Positions 1-3,357 of a DNA stretch of 5,720 nt are shown piece after piece. The stretch's first letter is position 1. The number at the start of each line of letters is the position of its first letter. This stretch comes from Bacteroidales bacterium. GTDB taxonomy: Bacteria; Bacteroidota; Bacteroidia; Bacteroidales; UBA10428. The stretch is from the NCBI GenBank assembly GCA_016938095.1, contig JAFGVG010000071.1, positions 1 through 5,720 of the forward strand, read 5' to 3'. The notes under the pieces are model-generated. The model was not told the origin of the DNA. It did not search any database and saw only the letters and a list, made by a program, of their open reading frames with translations. Made by a program: the position numbers and the translations under genes.

Positions 1-2
1 CA

Positions 3-68
3 TTTCTTATTATCGGATTGTGCCTTATCGGTTTTGGACTGTATCTCAAAATGAAGAATGTAGAATGA
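3..68 (+). CDS. C-terminal end of a membrane protein (partial, enters from the left edge)
   Basis: Only the last 21 codons and a TGA stop are inside the window. They encode a strongly hydrophobic stretch (…GLCLIGFGLYL) followed by a short positive tail (KMKNVE), which looks like a final transmembrane helix with a cytoplasmic end. The other two plus-strand frames give non-hydrophobic, unlikely sequences ending at 54 and 79, which favours this frame. The pattern G-x-x-L-I-x-x-G-x-Y-L resembles the last helix of EamA/DMT-type transporters, but 21 residues are too few to assign a family. The next gene starts 206 bp downstream, so an operon with it is not obvious. Confidence 0.5.
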   Translation, partial: FLIIGLCLIGFGLYLKMKNVE

Positions 69-97
69 AACGTTCATGAAAAATAAAAAATAAACAG

Positions 98-181
98 ATG
101 AAAAAAGCCTATTCTCAAATAAAGACCAAGGCAGACAGGGGTTTTTCAAGCACCTTGAAAAAGCTGTTTCGAAGGAGCTAA
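98..181 (+). CDS. Possible 27-residue basic small ORF (doubtful)
   Basis: An ATG at 98 opens a 27-codon frame ending in TAA at 179-181. The peptide starts MKKAYSQIKTK and ends LKKLFRRS, with about ten Lys/Arg residues and no hydrophobic segment. An A-rich leader precedes the ATG, which could suit Bacteroidota initiation, but A-rich DNA is general in this gap. The frame contains the hairpin at 134-168, so its composition may simply reflect that structure. I recognise no family. It may be chance. Confidence 0.12.
   Translation: MKKAYSQIKTKADRGFSSTLKKLFRRS
134..168. repeat. Inverted repeat able to form a 9-bp hairpin
   Basis: TTTTTCAAG (142-150) and CTTGAAAAA (154-162) are perfect inverted copies separated by CAC. 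The pairing can extend outward through ACAG (135-138) with CTGT (164-167), across a small internal loop (GGG against G), plus a G-T wobble at 134/168. No U-tract follows on either strand, so it does not look like an intrinsic terminator. It lies in the gap between the upstream membrane gene and the dehydrogenase gene. It could be an operator or a leader structure, but no role is shown. Confidence 0.45.
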
Positions 182-187
182 TTTCAG

Positions 188-230
188 CAAATGCACATTT
201 GACATAAACTGCTTCACCTAAAATCATATG
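188..230 (+). promoter_or_regulatory. Weak candidate promoter with a CAAATG-CA-CATTTG palindrome
   Basis: CAAATG (188-193) and CATTTG (196-201) form a perfect inverted repeat with a 2-bp spacer. The right arm carries TTTG (198-201), which could be a Bacteroidota -33 element and overlaps TTGACA (199-204). Seventeen bases further on, TAAAATCA (219-226) matches the TAnnTTTG consensus poorly beyond its TA. A start site near 230-235 would leave a leader of about 40 bases before the dehydrogenase ATG at 275. The palindrome is clear in the sequence; the promoter reading is a guess. Confidence 0.2.
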
Positions 231-274
231 GAAAAATCAACAATCCGATAGTCTGAACATTACCCGTCAACAAT

Positions 275-1252
275 ATGATGAAACGTGTACTGCTTACCCG
301 TATTTTTCCCGAAAGGGCGGCTGAAATGCTATCCAACGCAGGCTTTGCTGTCACGCAATGGCAGGAAGACCGGCCCATGCTAAAAGAAGAACTTATTCAA
401 ATGACACAGGACCACGATGCTATTTTATGCACGCTCACCGACACCATTGACAAAGCATTTATGGATGCCTGCCCCCGTTTGGAAGTAATTTCGCAGTTTG
501 CCGTGGGATACGACAATATTGACGTGGCAACGGCTACCCTTAAAGGTATCCCTGTTGGCTACACACCCGACGTCCTTACCGAAGCCACTGCCGATGTCGC
601 TTTTGGTCTGATGATAAACGCTTCACGAAATATGTTTTTCATGCACAAGCAAATCATCGCCGGCCAATGGGGTTATTTCCGTCCTAAAGCCCATCTGGGT
701 ATGGAGCTAAAAAACAAAACCCTGGGTATTCTGGGTATGGGTCGTATAGGGACAGCCATGGCCAGGCGCTGCAGGGGTGCCTACAACATGTCTGTTATTT
801 ATCACAACAGGAACAGAAACGAATCAGCAGAAAAGGAATTAAATGCAAGGTATGTTGATTTTGACACCCTGCTCGCCGAGAGTGATGTATTATCGGTGCA
901 TTGTGCATTGACCCGGGACACCCGTGGTATATTCAACAAAGCTTCTTTTGGTAAAATGAAACACACCGCGCTGTTCATCAACACTGCACGTGGCGGGGTG
1001 CACAACGAAACTGATCTGATTGAAGCACTGGAACGGGGCGTTATTTGGGGGGCAGGACTCGATGTTACCAATCCCGAACCTATGTTACCCGAAAATCCGT
1101 TGCTGCAAATGGAGCATGTAGCGGTTCTGCCGCATATTGGCTCGGCAACCTCCGAAGCACGCAACGCCATGGCCAACCTGGCGGCCGAGAACATCATCAG
1201 ATTCTTCCGGAACCGTGAAATGCACAGCTGCGTTAATCCTGAATGCTTATAA
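275..1252 (+). CDS. NAD(P)-dependent D-2-hydroxyacid dehydrogenase (glyoxylate/hydroxypyruvate reductase-like)
   Basis: A cytosolic oxidoreductase that reversibly reduces 2-oxoacids to D-2-hydroxyacids. The 325-residue length is normal for the family. The N-terminal substrate domain contains VGYDNID (77-83). The Rossmann domain opens with GILGMGRIG, with glycines at 154, 156 and 159. The catalytic residues appear intact: Arg239 in NTARGG, Glu268 in NPEP, and His287 in LPHIGSAT. The motif set is closest to glyoxylate/hydroxypyruvate reductases, but phosphoglycerate or other hydroxyacid substrates cannot be excluded. Basic residues after the second Rossmann strand (YHNRNR, 176-181) suggest a preference for NADPH, by inference. 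Two adjacent ATGs at 275 and 278 are both possible starts, and an in-frame TGA at 254 rules out anything much longer. It stands alone, with gaps of about 200 bp before and 91 bp after. Confidence 0.93.
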   Translation: MMKRVLLTRIFPERAAEMLSNAGFAVTQWQEDRPMLKEELIQMTQDHDAILCTLTDTIDKAFMDACPRLEVISQFAVGYDNIDVATATLKGIPVGYTPDVLTEATADVAFGLMINASRNMFFMHKQIIAGQWGYFRPKAHLGMELKNKTLGILGMGRIGTAMARRCRGAYNMSVIYHNRNRNESAEKELNARYVDFDTLLAESDVLSVHCALTRDTRGIFNKASFGKMKHTALFINTARGGVHNETDLIEALERGVIWGAGLDVTNPEPMLPENPLLQMEHVAVLPHIGSATSEARNAMANLAAENIIRFFRNREMHSCVNPECL

Positions 1253-1268
1253 ATTACGTAACTGTTTT

Positions 1269-1295
1269 GCACAATTACCGTAAATAATGTTGTGC
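1269..1295. repeat. Short inverted repeat GCACAA-N15-TTGTGC
   Basis: GCACAA (1269-1274) and TTGTGC (1290-1295) are perfect 6-bp inverted arms in the 91-bp gap between the dehydrogenase and the membrane-protein gene. A poor Bacteroidota-type promoter overlaps it: TTTG at 1266-1269 and TAATGTTG at 1285-1292, with a 15-base spacer shorter than the usual 19-21. It could be an operator for the downstream gene or chance. It is not a terminator, having weak arms, a long loop and no T-tract. I see nothing else definable in this gap. Confidence 0.2.
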
Positions 1296-1343
1296 CTTTA
1301 TCTGTTGAGCAAACCGGACAAAAACTAAAACCACTTGTGCATC

Positions 1344-1952
1344 ATGTCGGAATACGAAATATGGAGCTTAATCGTTCATGCTGTCATTGCTATCGGCCTG
1401 ATTACCATTGTAATGGTGGCGCTTTTTGGCAGTGCCATCCGGCAGTGTCTTTTTCCGGCCCGGTTAAGTTTGGAAATACTCGACCGCAATGGTGAACTTA
1501 CCATTCTGGACAATGGCCATCGCGTAATTTACTATCACCTGCGTGTAATCAACCTTAAAAAGGTAATTGTAAAGAATTGCCGGATATTCCTGCGTAAAAT
1601 ACAGCAATTGCAGAGTGACGGAAGTTACAAAGATCTTCCCTTTTCGGTTCCGCCGCGCTACATCTGGTCGCCTTCAGAGACTTCACCCGAAGGGGTGGAT
1701 ATTGTTACAGAACGTATAGCCGACTTTGGTTATGTCATTGATTCCTCAAAAACATTTAAACCCACTGTAACCCCCATTCTGAACAGTTTCAGGGGTAACC
1801 TTCAACACCACGAAACATTCAGGTATTTTATTCAGATAGTGGCTGAAAATTACAGGCCCATGGATTTGTTTGGTATCGAAGTGAGCTGGGACGGACAGTG
1901 GCCAGCGGACGTAGAGAACATGTACAAACATTTGATTATTAAAAGAGTATAA
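1344..1952 (+). CDS. Single-pass membrane protein of unknown function with a beta-rich soluble domain
   Basis: A 202-residue protein with no function I can assign. Residues 7-28 form one strong transmembrane helix (IWSLIVHAVIAIGLITIVMV…). The remaining ~170 residues alternate hydrophobic and polar residues, as in a beta sandwich. Visible landmarks are a strand after the membrane (ARLSLEILD, 39-47), LRVINLKKVIVKNCRIFL (66-83), PPRYIWSP (103-110) and a tail IEVSWDGQWPADVENM (178-193). The 'LRV-N-…-KNC' and 'W-G-W' layout matches, from memory, uncharacterised single-span proteins found in many bacteria; no activity or catalytic motif is visible. I chose ATG 1344 (MSEYEIW) over the in-frame TTG at 1335, which adds only three residues. 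It lies between the dehydrogenase (91-bp gap) and the glycosyltransferase (80-bp gap), with no clear functional link to either. Confidence 0.8.
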   Translation: MSEYEIWSLIVHAVIAIGLITIVMVALFGSAIRQCLFPARLSLEILDRNGELTILDNGHRVIYYHLRVINLKKVIVKNCRIFLRKIQQLQSDGSYKDLPFSVPPRYIWSPSETSPEGVDIVTERIADFGYVIDSSKTFKPTVTPILNSFRGNLQHHETFRYFIQIVAENYRPMDLFGIEVSWDGQWPADVENMYKHLIIKRV

Positions 1953-1985
1953 ACTTTTCCGTAATTTGAAAGGTGTAAAAGCCAT

Positions 1986-2010
1986 TTTGTGAATAGGAAC
2001 ACTAAATTTG
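1986..2010 (+). promoter_or_regulatory. Bacteroidota-type promoter for the glycosyltransferase gene
   Basis: TAAATTTG at 2003-2010 matches the Bacteroidota sigma factor -7 consensus TAnnTTTG exactly and is followed by CA, a common continuation at such promoters. A TTTG at 1986-1989 could act as the -33 element, but its 13-base spacer is shorter than the usual 19-21, so that half is weak. The start site would fall near 2015-2018, giving a very short leader before the ATG at 2033. The -7 element lies partly inside the inverted repeat at 1996-2026. Confidence 0.55.
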
Positions 2011-2026
2011 CACCGGCAAATGTTCC
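1996..2026. repeat. Nested inverted repeat overlapping the glycosyltransferase promoter and leader
   Basis: The outer arms are GGAACA (1996-2001) and TGTTCC (2021-2026). The inner arms are ATTTGC (2006-2011) and GCAAAT (2016-2021), around the loop ACCG. The inner left arm includes most of the -7 promoter element. As DNA this could be a regulator binding site. As RNA only the part after the start site would be transcribed, so a leader hairpin is unlikely. The arms are short and could be chance. Confidence 0.3.
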
Positions 2027-2032
2027 TGATGC

Positions 2033-3028
2033 ATGAACCGTTTTCTAATCATTCAGACAGCTTTTATTGGCGACGTTATTCTTGCCACGCCCGTTGTTGA
2101 AGCCTTACACAAGGAGTATCCGGGTGCAGGCATTGATTTCTTACTGCGCAAGGGCAACGAAGGACTGTTACAGGGACATCCTTTCCTATCCGAAGTGATC
2201 ATCTGGGATAAAAAAAAGCAGAAATATGCTGATTTATACCGCATCATCCGCAGTATAAGGAAGAAAAAATACGATGCCGTCATTAACCTTCAGCGTTTTT
2301 GGGCCACCGGCCTGACGACTATCCTATCGGGGGCCGTTCAGACCGTTGGTTTTGACAAGAACCCCCTGTCCTGTTTCTTCTCGGTAAAAGTTCCTCACCT
2401 GATTGACAACCAAGATGTCAGGCTTCATGAGATCGACCGGAACCTTTCGCTGCTGAAACACCTGATTAAAAGCCCCCGTCGTTATTTACCCAGGCTATAT
2501 CCTGCTGAAAAGGATTTTTTAAAAACCGCACAAACATTACCCTATATAACTATTTCGCCCACCTCGGTTTGGTTTACCAAACAATACCCGGCGGACAGAT
2601 GGGTTCAACTGATTAACCTGACAGATTCGGCTATCAGGGTATTTCTGCTGGGGGGTAAAGCCGACCGGGAGGCGTGCGAACAGATAAAATCGGGTGCTAC
2701 ACGACCTAACATTGAAACACTGGCCGGGCAGCTGACTTTTCTCGAATCAGCAGCATTGATGAAAAATGCCGTCATGAATTATGTTAACGATTCAGCGCCA
2801 TTACACCTGGCATCCTCCATGGACGCTCCGGTGACAGCAGTTTTTTGCTCAACCGTTCCGGCTTTCGGATTCGGTCCGCTGTCGTCGCAATCGTATATCT
2901 TAGAAACCGAAGAAAAGCTCGACTGTCGTCCGTGTGGCATTCATGGCCATAATAAGTGTCCTCTCGGGCATTTCAGGTGCAGCCATATCGATCCCGGCAG
3001 GCTCCATAACACGCTGGATCACAAGTAA
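2033..3028 (+). CDS. Glycosyltransferase family 9 protein (ADP-heptose:LPS heptosyltransferase-like)
   Basis: Predicted to transfer a sugar, in the known family usually heptose from ADP-heptose, onto the lipopolysaccharide core at the inner face of the cytoplasmic membrane. The 331-residue length fits GT9. The N-terminal domain begins with a strand and FIGDVILATPVVEAL (11-25); Asp14 is at the position of the family's catalytic Asp. The C-terminal nucleotide-sugar domain shows SPTSVWFTKQYPADRW (175-190) with the conserved Lys183, and NDSAPLHLASSM (252-263) with Asp253 and His258. The tail has four cysteines (298, 301, 309, 316) and several histidines, the CxPC…CPxGH…C pattern seen in many GT9 proteins. 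Donor and acceptor cannot be read from sequence. The start is ATG 2033; ATGs at 2020 and 2029 are out of frame. The stop overlaps the convergent small HExxH gene by 10 bp. No other LPS gene is in view. Confidence 0.9.
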   Translation: MNRFLIIQTAFIGDVILATPVVEALHKEYPGAGIDFLLRKGNEGLLQGHPFLSEVIIWDKKKQKYADLYRIIRSIRKKKYDAVINLQRFWATGLTTILSGAVQTVGFDKNPLSCFFSVKVPHLIDNQDVRLHEIDRNLSLLKHLIKSPRRYLPRLYPAEKDFLKTAQTLPYITISPTSVWFTKQYPADRWVQLINLTDSAIRVFLLGGKADREACEQIKSGATRPNIETLAGQLTFLESAALMKNAVMNYVNDSAPLHLASSMDAPVTAVFCSTVPAFGFGPLSSQSYILETEEKLDCRPCGIHGHNKCPLGHFRCSHIDPGRLHNTLDHK

Positions 3029-3357
3029 GCCATCCACGAAAAGGGCTTTCTTTTCTTCAGGTATTCCATGTTTTGATCATTTGCAAAAGCTTCCTTTTCA
3101 AACGAGATGGAATGGTAGGCTATACCGTGTTGGCGCAGGCACAACAGCCTGACGAGGTACTCCACACCGTACCACAGAAAAAAACCCACCAGCAGCATTT
3201 CAAGCTGCTGGCGGGCATGTATACGTTCGTGATTAAGCAATGTCGTTTTTTCCTGAGCATGAATTCCTTTCCGGACCAATACAAACGGCCAGATGCACAT
3301 GGCGCTGTATCGCCGGGGCAGTATCAGACCGGCAATTCTGCTGCTTACCACAATCAT
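3019..3357 (-). CDS. Small membrane-associated HExxH protein, uncharacterised Bacteroidota family
   Basis: A 112-residue protein of unproven function. Its core is LNHERIHARQQ (41-51), a perfect HExxH with His43, Glu44 and His47, the zinc-binding and catalytic signature of many metallopeptidases. It is followed at once by a hydrophobic helix (about 54-74). Further on, SFEKEAFAND (85-94) supplies acidic residues (Glu87, Glu89) about 40 residues after HExxH, where M48/M56-type peptidases place their third zinc ligand within an ExEAxxxD-like motif. A weaker hydrophobic stretch (20-28, MCIWPFVLV) precedes the motif. From memory this NHExIHxxQQ…SFExEAxxN layout recurs in short Bacteroidota proteins; I know of no characterised member. 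Its ATG overlaps the stop of the upstream M16 peptidase gene by one base (TAATG), so the two form an operon and are probably translationally coupled. Peptidase activity is inference; HExxH alone is also found by chance. Confidence 0.8.
   Translation of the reverse strand: MIVVSSRIAGLILPRRYSAMCIWPFVLVRKGIHAQEKTTLLNHERIHARQQLEMLLVGFFLWYGVEYLVRLLCLRQHGIAYHSISFEKEAFANDQNMEYLKKRKPFSWMAYL
3185..3215. repeat. Strong hairpin-forming inverted repeat inside the small HExxH gene
   Basis: CCAGCAGC (3189-3196) and GCTGCTGG (3204-3211) are perfect inverted arms with a 7-base loop. One A/C mismatch further out, CCC (3185-3187) pairs with GGG (3213-3215). It encodes the residues just after HExxH (QQLEMLLVG on the minus strand). 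Repeated CAG and CTG codons for Gln and Leu explain much of it, so it is probably a by-product of coding. No T-tract follows, so it is not a terminator. Confidence 0.4.

Noticed and set aside
142..162. The hairpin as an intrinsic terminator of the left-edge membrane gene
   Set aside because: The stem is AT-rich at its base, no run of T follows the 3' arm on either strand, and it lies more than 70 bp after the stop.
298..316. Cysteine-rich tail of the glycosyltransferase as an unusual metal-binding addition (residue positions in the protein at 2033-3028)
   Set aside because: The CxPC…CPxGH…C arrangement is a common feature of family 9 glycosyltransferases, so it is not specific to this protein.
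802..1272. A 156-codon minus-strand open frame opposite the dehydrogenase gene
   Set aside because: It lies antisense to a gene with full catalytic motifs, its translation is rich in Ser, Arg and Cys without any domain pattern, and it has no promoter or partner.
1292..1495. A 67-codon plus-strand frame overlapping the start of the membrane-protein gene
   Set aside because: It is out of frame with the membrane protein and mostly lies within that gene. The membrane-protein frame is longer and has a coherent helix and domain pattern.
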